Positions 7,968 to 14,890 of a DNA stretch of 21,931 nucleotides are shown piece after piece (position 1 is the first letter of the stretch; each line of letters starts with the position of its first letter). The notes beneath the pieces are model-generated. The model did no database searches, was not told where the DNA came from, and saw only the letters and a program-made list of their open reading frames with translations. This stretch comes from Undibacterium sp. GTDB lineage: Bacteria; Pseudomonadota; Gammaproteobacteria; Burkholderiales; Burkholderiaceae. The DNA is taken from assembly GCA_014376575.1 (NCBI GenBank), contig JACMRF010000047.1:1-21931 (forward strand). Direction: 5' to 3'. A program made the translations under genes and the position numbers.

Positions 7968-9167
7968 ATGCCTGAACTCACCATACTCGATCGCTGGCAA
8001 CAGGTGAGGCAGCGTTCGCTCGCTATTGCTGCACCCTTATCGGCAGAAGATTGCATGGCGCAATCGATGCCAGACGCCAGCCCCATCAAATGGCATCTGG
8101 CGCACACCACCTGGTTTTTTGAAACCTTCATTCTCGAAGCGCTGGAACCCGACTTCAAGCCCTTTCATCCGGCCTTTCGCATGCTGTTTAATTCGTACTA
8201 CAACGGCATAGGCGAGAAGCATCCCCGGGCGCAACGCGGCTTGTTGACACGCCCCAGCCTTGAGCAGGTATTTGCCTACAGACAAAATGTGGATGCACGC
8301 GTCCTGGTGCTGTGGCAGCACGGTGGTTTGGCAAAATTGGCGGGCTTATTAGAATTGGGCTTGCAGCACGAGCAGCAACATCAAGAACTCATGCTGACCG
8401 ATGTGAAGCATTTGTTGTCGTGTAATCCGATGTTGCCGGGTCTGTTTATTTCGCCCTTGCCTGAGCCGCATTGGGCCAGCCCGTTCACCTGGCAAAGCTA
8501 TGAAGCCGTTTTGCTGGAGATAGGGCACACAGGCAAGGGTTTTTGCTTCGACAATGAAACACCGCGTCACCGTCAGTTTGTCGAGGCTTTTGACATGGCA
8601 ACTCGCCTGGTAAGCAATGGCGAATATCTGGCCTTCATCGAAGCAGGCGGCTATCAGAATGCCGGGCTGTGGCTGGCGGAGGGCTGGGATAGCATCAAGA
8701 CTCAGCAGTTGCGCCATCCGCTGTATTGGCAGTTGCAAGGAGCCAACTGGCAAGAGTTTGGCCTGTATGGTCTGCAAGACCTGGATTTGTCTAAACCGGT
8801 GTCGCACCTGTCGTATTTTGAAGCGGCGGCCTATGCGCATTGGGTCGGCGCACGCCTGCCTACCGAGGCTGAGTGGGAATATGCGGCGCAGCAAGAGAAT
8901 GCGCCGCAACAGCTATTTGATCATTGCTGGCAATGGACCAGCAGCAGCTACGCGCCGTATCCCGGCTACGCCAGCGCCGAAGGTGCCATCGGCGAATACA
9001 ACGGCAAATTCATGGTCAACCAATATGTGCTGCGTGGCTCATCTTGGTGTACGCCCTTGCATCACGCTCGTCTCACTTACAGAAATTTTTTCCCGGCATC
9101 TGCACGCTGGCAAGTGTCCGGCATACGCCTGGCACGTTTTTTAAACAAAGAACTTGAAGAGGACTAA
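7968..9167 (+). CDS. egtB: Ergothioneine biosynthesis sulfoxide synthase EgtB
   Basis: 399 residues from ATG 7968, which has GGGGGGA just upstream. An in-frame ATG at 7956 would overlap that ribosome site and is less likely. The N-terminal DinB-like bundle contains KWHLAHTTWFFETF and HEQQHQEL, giving the expected non-haem iron ligands H46, H134 and H138. The C-terminal formylglycine-generating-enzyme (SUMF1)-like domain runs from about residue 185 to the end, with RLPTEAEWEYAA, WQWTSS, VLRGSSWCTP and SGIRLAR. The enzyme joins hercynine to a thiol donor (gamma-glutamylcysteine or cysteine) with O2. The egtC/egtE steps are not encoded in the window. Confidence 0.93.
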   Translation: MPELTILDRWQQVRQRSLAIAAPLSAEDCMAQSMPDASPIKWHLAHTTWFFETFILEALEPDFKPFHPAFRMLFNSYYNGIGEKHPRAQRGLLTRPSLEQVFAYRQNVDARVLVLWQHGGLAKLAGLLELGLQHEQQHQELMLTDVKHLLSCNPMLPGLFISPLPEPHWASPFTWQSYEAVLLEIGHTGKGFCFDNETPRHRQFVEAFDMATRLVSNGEYLAFIEAGGYQNAGLWLAEGWDSIKTQQLRHPLYWQLQGANWQEFGLYGLQDLDLSKPVSHLSYFEAAAYAHWVGARLPTEAEWEYAAQQENAPQQLFDHCWQWTSSSYAPYPGYASAEGAIGEYNGKFMVNQYVLRGSSWCTPLHHARLTYRNFFPASARWQVSGIRLARFLNKELEED

Positions 9168-9168
9168 A

Positions 9169-9462
9169 ATGAAAAAAGCAATCTGGAATGGCGCCGTCAT
9201 TGCCGAGGCGCAGGATACGGAAGTACAGATCGTTGAAAATAACGTCTATTTCCCCTCACAGTGCGTGAATCACGCTTACTTGATCGCAAGTGATAAACAT
9301 ACCGTCTGCGGCTGGAAAGGTACGGCGAGTTATTACAGCTTGCAAGTGGATGGCGCAGTCAATGAAGATGCCGTCTGGGTATATCCAGTACCCAAAGATG
9401 CAGCGAAACAGATCGCCGGAATGATGGCATTTTGGCGCGGTGTGAAGATAGAAACTGAGTAA
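9169..9462 (+). CDS. DUF427 family small protein, third gene of the ergothioneine operon
   Basis: 97 residues from ATG 9169, one base after the egtB stop and preceded by GAAGAGGAC, a good ribosome site inside the egtB end. The frame is also open from 9154, but that start lacks a ribosome site. The protein has the DUF427 core: YFPSQCVNHAYLIASDKHT, then CGWKGTASYYSL and a Trp-containing C-terminus. The biochemical role of the family is not established as far as I know. Tight coupling to egtB suggests a role or shared regulation with ergothioneine, but that is inference. Its last codons and stop lie within the start of a 12-bp tandem repeat. Confidence 0.85.
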   Translation: MKKAIWNGAVIAEAQDTEVQIVENNVYFPSQCVNHAYLIASDKHTVCGWKGTASYYSLQVDGAVNEDAVWVYPVPKDAAKQIAGMMAFWRGVKIETE

Positions 9463-9530
9463 GAAGAAGAGTAAGAAGAAGAGTAAGAAGAAGAGTAAGA
9501 AGAAGAGTAAGAAGAAGAGTAAGAAGAGTA
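9457..9530 (+). repeat. 12-bp tandem repeat overlapping the DUF427 stop
   Basis: GAGTAAGAAGAA occurs five times perfectly (9457-9516), then a degenerate sixth copy GAGTAAGAAGAG and a GTAG tail. The first copy supplies the last Glu codon and the TAA stop of the DUF427 gene. The unit is a multiple of three, so every copy repeats the same in-frame stop and slippage cannot extend the protein. Confidence 0.95.
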
Positions 9531-9574
9531 GAGCGTTGGCGGGAATAAAAAATCAGCAGCGCTTGAAGACATCC

Positions 9575-9608
9575 AGTGTTGCAAGAGAAGAAATTTTCTT
9601 GCAACACT
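9575..9608. terminator. Perfect 12-bp stem-loop between convergent genes
   Basis: AGTGTTGCAAGA (9575-9586) pairs perfectly with TCTTGCAACACT (9597-9608) around a 10-base loop. It lies between the plus-strand egt operon and the minus-strand 70-residue gene, the place of a shared bidirectional terminator. Neither side has a T-run, so it may instead be an mRNA 3'-end stabiliser. Confidence 0.55.
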
Positions 9609-9633
9609 CGCCTGTAACCAATACCGTTAGTGA

Positions 9634-9846
9634 TTAACGGGCAATAGCGAAACGCATTGCGAACTTCTTAAAATGACGATAACTTTCGCCCAGTTGTTGT
9701 ACTGACTCCAAAGAATTATTCAAAGAACCACCTTGCTCGTTGAAATTTTCTTTGAATTCTGCAAATGCTGCTTCCAAGACCAAACTGAGCTGGTGATTGT
9801 AGAGGCAACGATAATTCAGGTGACGCCGTTTGGTACGCATTTTCAT
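9634..9846 (-). CDS. Small hypothetical protein (70 residues)
   Basis: The start is ATG 9846 on the minus strand, with AAAGGA six bases upstream. This ribosome site decides against the earlier TTG-type start. The product begins basic (MKMRTKRRHLNYRC), has an amphipathic helical middle (LVLEAAFAEFKENF) and ends basic and hydrophobic (FKKFAMRFAIAR). It has no signal peptide or membrane segment. I do not recognise the family. The good ribosome site, the position convergent to the egt operon and the shared stem-loop support it being real. Confidence 0.5.
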   Translation of the reverse strand: MKMRTKRRHLNYRCLYNHQLSLVLEAAFAEFKENFNEQGGSLNNSLESVQQLGESYRHFKKFAMRFAIAR

Positions 9847-10082
9847 AATCAATCCTTTAATTTAGCCGCGCATTATACCGTCTTGGTGCCGCTGCCAGCC
9901 TGGATCGTGTTTTGTGTAGTGTACGTTCGCTCCGCAAGCTTCTTGCGATTGCCTTGGCTTTGCTGGCAACAATTGAAATCGAAGTAATGTCAGAGCGCAG
10001 TATCCATGCGGGTCTACAAGGCATCTGCCCTGGAACCCCCATGAACAGGGCGCTTCAGGCTAGGTGCTTTTTGGAATTTTAA

Positions 10083-10369
10083 TCCATCCCGTTACTATTT
10101 AGCTCCCTATGAAACGATCATTTTTTTGTCCACGAAAGGTACGAAAAACATGAAAAAAACAAGCACAAAAAAATACATAAACCAGCTATTTTGCCTATTT
10201 TCTTGCTTTGTAGTTCGTGCGTTTCATGCCTTTCGTGGCCAATGTTTCTCATGTTGATTTTCGGCTTGCCCATTTAGCTTAGCGCCGATGGGTCAAATCC
10301 GGCATGACGATAACGAACGGTTTTGTATCGTCATATAGGGGGGCTGAATAGGTACTCCATCCCGTTACT
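10083..10369. repeat. 14-bp direct repeat bracketing 259 bases
   Basis: TCCATCCCGTTACT occurs at 10083-10096 and again at 10356-10369. The interval contains the long hairpin at 10130-10238 and a partial copy of the REP-like element's end (10292-10316). No coding sequence was seen in this stretch. It may be a mobile, non-coding insertion or two members of a dispersed repeat. Confidence 0.6.
10130..10238. repeat. Long imperfect hairpin with CCACGAAAGG ends
   Basis: CCACGAAAGG (10130-10139) and its exact inverse CCTTTCGTGG (10229-10238) flank an A-rich left half and a T-rich right half. Further matching pieces lie inside (CATGAAA at the left, TTTCATG at the right). The left arm is built from degenerate ACGAAA units. 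No ORF fits inside. This resembles a non-autonomous palindromic repeat. Confidence 0.65.
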
Positions 10370-10420
10370 GCTCGGCCCTTGAGGATGCAAAAATATTTAA
10401 GTGACGTCATCGGTATAAAT

Positions 10421-10501
10421 CGTCGTTCCCGCGAAGGCGGGAACCTAGAATGAATAGGCATGGCGGTCAATTCTAGATGTCAGATCAAGTCTGGTATGAC
10501 G
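10421..10501. repeat. REP-like palindromic intergenic element
   Basis: GTTCCCGC-GAAG-GCGGGAAC (10425-10444) is a perfect 8-bp hairpin. It is followed by a second inverted pair, CTAGAAT (10445-10451) and ATTCTAG (10470-10476). The outer ends CGTC (10421) and ATGACG (about 10496-10501) are roughly inverse. A similar right end (GTCAAATC then GGCATGACG) occurs at 10292-10310. It abuts the carbonic anhydrase remnant. TTCCCGCGAA-GCGGGAA palindromes are a widespread type of dispersed repeat in proteobacteria. Confidence 0.7.
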
Positions 10502-10504
10502 GTA

Positions 10505-10741
10505 ATGGGTGTATTTGGTATTTCGCATTTCATTGAGGGATTTCAACGTTTTCAGAGCAAGTATTTTTCTGGTGAAGCGGCGCTCTATGAGAAATTAAAC
10601 AATGGCCAGAAGCCGACGACCTTGCTCATTGGTTGCTGCGACTCACGTGTTGATCCCGCCCTCTTACTCGATTGCGATCCGGGGCATATTTTTGTCATCC
10701 GCAATGTTGCCTATCTTGTTCCGCCTTGCAATCATGCCAGC
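10505..10741 (+). pseudogene. Beta-carbonic anhydrase, N-terminal remnant
   Basis: The frame begins at or near ATG 10505, next to the REP-like element. It encodes HFIEGFQRFQSKYF, then TTLLIGCCDSRVDP and FVIRNVAYLVPP. These are the first zinc Cys and the Asp-Arg dyad (C-x-D-x-R) and the strand after it in beta-carbonic anhydrases. The homology stops at about residue 76. The second half, with the H-x-x-C zinc ligands, is missing, so the enzyme cannot be active. The frame passes without a stop into kinase sequence, which indicates a deletion that fused two genes. Confidence 0.85.
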
Positions 10742-11416
10742 CATCTGCTAGAAAATCAGAGACTCGTTGCTAAGGAAAAAGAATTCGCGGTATCACAAGA
10801 GCGTAACTTATTGGCGCGGGGCTTGCATGACAGTATTGCGCAAGGGCTTAATTTTTAACATCTACAGGTATAAATGCTGGAAGACTTATTGCAACGTAAC
10901 GACATGGCAGAAATTAGCGATATCGCGCCGCTGTTGCGGGCCGGTGTGCAAGCGAGTTACGAAGATGTGCGTGAATTATTGCTTAACTTCAGAACCCGTC
11001 TGCAAGACAGTGATCTGGAATCGGAAATGCGTAACGTTGTCAGTAAATTTTAGCGTCAGACCGGTGTCCATGGCGTGATTGAATTTGTTGGTAGCGGTGC
11101 GCCGGTAGCACCAGAGCAGCAATTGCAGGTGCTGTTTATTTTGCAGGAAGCCTTATCGATTGTACGCAAGCATGCCCAGGCCAGCGAGGTAAAAGTCAGA
11201 GTCGACAATGAGCGTGATTTTACATTGAGCATTGCCGGTGATGGACAGGAATTTTCCATGGACACCGCCAGGGGAAAAGGGGATTCGCATGTTGATCTGC
11301 GCATCATGCAAGAACGTGCAGAACGCCCCTCGGCACAACTTGATATACAAAGTACGCCAAGTAAGGGCACGACGATTGTATTTCATCTGCTGCGCCAGGA
11401 ACGTTTGGTCGCATAA
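10742..11416 (+). pseudogene. NarX-type sensor histidine kinase, C-terminal remnant with three in-frame stops
   Basis: In the same frame as the carbonic anhydrase remnant comes LLENQRLVAKEKEFAVSQE and the HisKA_3 H-box LLARGLHDSIAQGLNF. It is then broken by TAA at 10856 and TAA at 10871. Reading through gives MLEDLLQRNDMAEISDIAP and YEDVRELLLNFRTRLQDSD up to a TAG at 11051. It continues with RQTGV, FVGSGAPVAPEQQLQVLFI, the N-box region LQEALSIVRKHAQASEV and a final KGTTIVFHLLRQERLVA. No frameshift is needed. Several core positions look altered, for example GDGQEF where a DDGxGF-like motif is expected. The sensor and membrane part is missing. This is a dead gene. Confidence 0.87.
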
Positions 11417-11483
11417 AAATGGCAATCGCTAATCGGATGTAAATGCCGGCAGTATTTGAAACCGGAAGTGAATCAAAAATGAG

Positions 11484-12134
11484 ATGCACATAACAATTAA
11501 AATATTACTGGTCGATGATCACACGCTTTTTCGTAGCGGGATTAAATTACTGCTGCAACGTAACTCTGAATTTGAAATCGTCGGCGAAGCTGCGGATGGT
11601 TTGGAAGGTGTCAAGCAAGCCAAGCAATTAAGGCCGGATGTCGTCTTGATGGATCTAAATATGCCCGGCTTGTCGGGCTTAGAGGCGATGCAATTGATAG
11701 TAGAAGATATGCCTAGCGTCGCCGTATTAATACTGACCGTATCAGACGAAGCAGAAGATCTCAGGACTGCCCTGAAAAATGGCGCGCGAGGATATTTGCT
11801 CAAAAATATCGAGGCCGATTATCTGACGCACTCCATCAAACGGGCGGCCGACGGTGAAGCCGTGATTGAGGATGCCATGACGGCAAAACTGGTCATGCAA
11901 TTTCGCAACGACATGAATGCAGCGCCTTCAATTGAAAAAGAAAAACTCAATCCCAGAGAGCGCGAAACCATGGTGTGTATCGCCCTTGGCGAGAGCAACA
12001 AAGAGATTGCCAGAAATCTGAATGTGGCTGAGAGCACGGTCAAAATTCATGTGTAAAATATAGTTAAAAAATTGAGGCGGAGTAGCTGGGTGCAAATTGC
12101 CGTTTATGCATTAGAACGCGGTCTGGATAAATAA
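11484..12134 (+). pseudogene. NarL-type response regulator with nonsense codon in its HTH
   Basis: The receiver domain looks complete: KILLVDDHTLFRSG, phosphorylation site VVLMDLNMPG, LTVSDEAEDL and GYLLKN. The LuxR-type HTH follows (LNPRERETMVCIALGESN, KEIARNLNVAESTVKIHV) and is then cut by TAA at 12054. In the same frame NIVKKLRRSSWVQIAVYAL and ERGLDK follow to a second stop at 12132. Family members read KIHVQNI at this point, so a single CAA or CAG to TAA change explains it. A 190-residue truncated protein without the end of the DNA-binding domain might still be made. It pairs with the decayed kinase just upstream. Confidence 0.85.
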
Positions 12135-12177
12135 CTTATTATTAACACCAGAGTTCTGCGATGCCCTATTTTTTGTT

Positions 12178-12468
12178 GTGTCAGGAGTTAGATGGTGTGT
12201 ATCAGGCGAGTGTCGTTCTTCTCAAGATGGCACTGCGCCAGTCTGCCAATTTTTGCGAGACATTGTCTTACGTGCGCTGGTGCGGCTGAGTGAGGCAAAA
12301 AGAATCGAGCCATATTGCACACAGAGGCTTACGCAGCAGGGGGCTGTGGTGGATGTTTCCATTGTTTCTTCGGCCTTGATTGACGAGACAGGAAAGATCT
12401 ATGCAACAGCTACAACCGAACGGCTGATCAACGGAGATGTACATGAGCAACCAGGACAAGCAAAATAA
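12178..12468 (+). pseudogene. C-terminal PAS fragment of a lost sensor protein
   Basis: The 3' part, FLRDIVLRALVRLSEAKRI then QGAVVDVSIVSSALIDETGK and IYATATTERLI, resembles the PAS region at the end of CheB/CheR-fusion sensor proteins. The upstream portion of this frame has no recognisable domain and no ribosome site before the GTG at 12178, so the gene has lost its front. Its last 26 bases overlap the start of the intact kinase, a leftover of translational coupling between two signalling genes. Confidence 0.55.
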
Positions 12469-14113
12469 GCAAGATCGGCAAAATAAGCAAGATGCAAGCG
12501 CATTGCCGGCTTTGCGCGAGCGTGCCGTAAGTATCATTCATAAAAAAGTAGAACCTCAGCATCTAGTTGATCCATCGAAAGAAACGATGCAGGAAATGCT
12601 TTATGAATTGCATGTGCATCAAGTAGAGCTTGAAATGCAAAATGAAGAATTGCGTCGAACGCAACTGGCGCTGGAAGAGTCGCGCGCTCGTTATTTTGAT
12701 CTGTATGATCTGGCGCCGGCAGGCTATTTTACGTTGAGTGAAAGCGGCTTGATTCTACAGACTAATCTCGTCGCTTCTACGCTTTTGTGTGGCTCGCGGG
12801 CGATGCTGGTCGGGCAGCCTATCTCGCGTTTCATTGATAAAGAATACCAAGATAGTTTCTATCTTCTGCGAAAGAAATTACTGCATATTGGCACATCAGA
12901 ATCTGGCGATTTTCGTATGACGAAGACCGATGGCATGTTATTTTGGGGGCATCTGGAGCTGACCATTGAAGAGGGTGAAGTCGGTGATCGGGTACTACGT
13001 TTGATCTTGCTCGATGTGACGGAGCGAGTGCATGAAAAAGCACAATTGTTAACGTCGCTGGAAAAAATTCATGATCTGGAGCTGGCAATTAACGAACATG
13101 CCATCGTCGCCATTACTGACGTGAACGGCGATATTACTTATGTTAACGATAAATTTTGTTGCATTTCGCAATATTCACGTGAACAATTGTTGGGTCAAAA
13201 TCATCGCATTACCAGCTCAGGTCAACATCCCAGATCGTTCATGCGCGATTTATGGCGAACTATTTCCGAAGGGCGTATTTGGAAAGGTGAGATCATTAAC
13301 CGCGCTAAAGACGGCTCGTATTATTGGGTAGACATGACCATTTTGCCGTCATTGGATGCGGTAGGACAGGTGCATGCTTTTTATGCGATTTGCAGAGACA
13401 TCACTGAACAAAAAAATTCAGAACAGGCACTTAAGCACGCTGCCGCGCAATTGCGCGAATTGTCGGCACACCAGTCACGCGTGAAGGAAAATGAACGTAA
13501 ACGCATCGCCCGTGAGATTCATGATGAGCTCGGTGGCATGCTCACCGGGATCAAGTCTTACCTATCCGTGCTCGTTGGTCGTGCACAGCGTGAAACCGCC
13601 ACCGTTGATCTAGTATTGGTCGATGCTTCCGCGATGGCAGATCAGGCAATTGATACTGTCCGTAAGCTCATCACAGAGCTGCGGCCTAGCGTGCTGGACC
13701 AATTGGGGATTTGGGCTGCGTTAGAATCGCATGCGATACAAATCACCCGAAGGACGTATTTAACTTGCGACTGTCAGATTGATACTTCGTTAGACGGTGT
13801 CGAGCTAGACCCTGAGGCCAGTACGGCCGCTTTCCGGATTGTTCAGGAATTGATTACCAATGTCATCCGACATGCGCAGGCGAGTCGCATCAATATATGT
13901 GCTAACCGTGCGCAAGGGTGGGTGACGATAGAGGTGCTAGATGACGGCATCGGTATCTCATCAGGTCATATCGCTGGTATAAAATCATGGGGCATCATCG
14001 GTATGCATGAGCGCGCGTTGCAATGCAACGGTGAATTAACGATACAAAATGCACCCTCTGGCGGTACGCTCGCCGTATTACGCTTACCTTTTGCTCACAT
14101 CAATGAGCATTGA
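12443..14113 (+). CDS. Cytoplasmic PAS-PAS sensor histidine kinase (NarX/DegS class)
   Basis: 556 residues from ATG 12443, chosen because GGAG lies 6 bases upstream. The in-frame ATG at 12437 overlaps that site. A charged N-terminus with two QNKQD units leads to a helix (LYELHVHQVELEMQNEELRR). Then come PAS1 (about 75-195), PAS2 (about 205-325, ending AICRDITEQKN) and HisKA_3 with IAREIHDELGG (phospho-acceptor H360). The HATPase has N-box QELITNVIRHA, DDGIGIS and WGIIGMHERA. There is no membrane segment, so it senses an internal cue. PAS2 has no obvious cofactor-binding cysteines. It overlaps its response regulator by 11 bases, which indicates a coupled two-component pair. Confidence 0.92.
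   Translation: MSNQDKQNKQDRQNKQDASALPALRERAVSIIHKKVEPQHLVDPSKETMQEMLYELHVHQVELEMQNEELRRTQLALEESRARYFDLYDLAPAGYFTLSESGLILQTNLVASTLLCGSRAMLVGQPISRFIDKEYQDSFYLLRKKLLHIGTSESGDFRMTKTDGMLFWGHLELTIEEGEVGDRVLRLILLDVTERVHEKAQLLTSLEKIHDLELAINEHAIVAITDVNGDITYVNDKFCCISQYSREQLLGQNHRITSSGQHPRSFMRDLWRTISEGRIWKGEIINRAKDGSYYWVDMTILPSLDAVGQVHAFYAICRDITEQKNSEQALKHAAAQLRELSAHQSRVKENERKRIAREIHDELGGMLTGIKSYLSVLVGRAQRETATVDLVLVDASAMADQAIDTVRKLITELRPSVLDQLGIWAALESHAIQITRRTYLTCDCQIDTSLDGVELDPEASTAAFRIVQELITNVIRHAQASRINICANRAQGWVTIEVLDDGIGISSGHIAGIKSWGIIGMHERALQCNGELTIQNAPSGGTLAVLRLPFAHINEH
12460..12495 (+). repeat. 18-bp direct repeat in the kinase N-terminus
   Basis: GCAAAATAAGCAAGAT occurs at 12460-12475 and 12478-12493 with an 18-base period. 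It encodes two copies of a Gln/Asn/Lys/Gln/Asp unit. Length changes by slippage would stay in frame. Confidence 0.85.
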
Positions 14114-14744
14114 TAAAATTAAGGTGTTGCTCGTGGATGATCATGCGATGGTCCGTAACGGCGTACGTATGATGCTTAGCTCTGCCGATGATATTTGCGT
14201 ACTGGCCGAAGCAGAATCAACGGAGGCTGCCTTGAAGCTGGTTATTGAGAAAGATTTTGATGTGGCTCTGGTAGATATCTCCATGCCAGGGAAAAATGGC
14301 CTGGAGTTGCTGAAAATATTGAAACAACAAAAACCCAAGCTGGCAGTTCTCATGTTGAGCATGTACGCAGAAGAAGTCTACGCGGTGCGCGCACTTAAAT
14401 TAGGCGCGGCAGGTTATTTGAGCAAAAACAGTTCTGAAGCAAGTTTGGTTGATGCAGTGCGTAAAGCCGCCGCTGGCGGCAAATATGTCAGTGCTAGCTT
14501 GGTAGAACAATTTGCCGATATGCTGGGAGGCGCCAGTGCAGCCTCGCATGAGGCACTTTCTGACCGTGAGCTTGAAGTGTTGAAATTGATTGCCTCCGGC
14601 GAAAGTCTGGTCAACATCGGCTTGTTACTACACCTTAGCCCGAGCACGGTAACCACTTACCGGGCGCGCATACTAGAAAAAATGGGTATGAAAAGCAATG
14701 CAGAACTCACCCGGTATGCCAGTTCAACAGGCTTGGTCAATTAA
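14103..14744 (+). CDS. LuxR/NarL-family response regulator, partner of the PAS kinase
   Basis: 213 residues from ATG 14103, inside the last codons of the kinase gene. The frame is open further upstream, but the receiver begins at KIKVLLVDDH, so the 14103 start is right. Receiver landmarks: acidic pair VDDH, phospho-Asp in ALVDISMPG, LSMYAEE and YLSKNS. The C-terminal HTH is intact: LSDRELEVLKLIASGE, then NIGLLLHLSPSTVTTYRARI. It should bind DNA as a phosphorylated dimer. A terminator follows at once, closing the two-gene operon. Confidence 0.94.
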   Translation: MSIDKIKVLLVDDHAMVRNGVRMMLSSADDICVLAEAESTEAALKLVIEKDFDVALVDISMPGKNGLELLKILKQQKPKLAVLMLSMYAEEVYAVRALKLGAAGYLSKNSSEASLVDAVRKAAAGGKYVSASLVEQFADMLGGASAASHEALSDRELEVLKLIASGESLVNIGLLLHLSPSTVTTYRARILEKMGMKSNAELTRYASSTGLVN

Positions 14745-14764
14745 CTTGCCGTGCTGATCAAACT

Positions 14765-14803
14765 ATAAGCTGTAGTTGAAACGCTACAGCTTATTGTCTT
14801 TAT
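14765..14803 (+). terminator. Terminator after the two-component operon
   Basis: ATAAGCTGTAG (14765-14775) pairs perfectly with CTACAGCTTAT (14784-14794) around an 8-base loop. A T-rich stretch (TGTCTTTATT) follows. It lies 21 bases after the regulator stop. Confidence 0.75.
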
Positions 14804-14890
14804 TCCCCTACAAAAAATCATTCTATCCACGACAGTAATCGCGCTTTGCTTTTTGTATCCTCTCGGTACACATCATCTAAAAGCTTATAA

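Noticed and set aside
8617..9157. Overlapping plus-strand ORFs inside egtB
   Set aside because: Out-of-frame shadows of egtB with no domain content and no ribosome site.
9457..9530. The tandem repeat as a CRISPR array or origin iterons
   Set aside because: Units are contiguous with no spacers, the motif is a simple purine repeat, and no cas or replication gene is nearby.
9333..9607. Minus-strand ORFs rich in Ser/Tyr or Leu/Thr repeats
   Set aside because: They arise from the reverse of the 12-bp tandem repeat and overlap the DUF427 gene. No start signal.
10083..10369. A complete insertion sequence between the 14-bp direct repeats
   Set aside because: No transposase coding sequence and no clear terminal inverted repeats next to the direct repeats. 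Kept only as a repeat.
12161..12295. Short ORF starting at ATG 12161 in another frame
   Set aside because: Ends after about 43 codons, has no recognisable similarity, and overlaps the frame that carries PAS homology.
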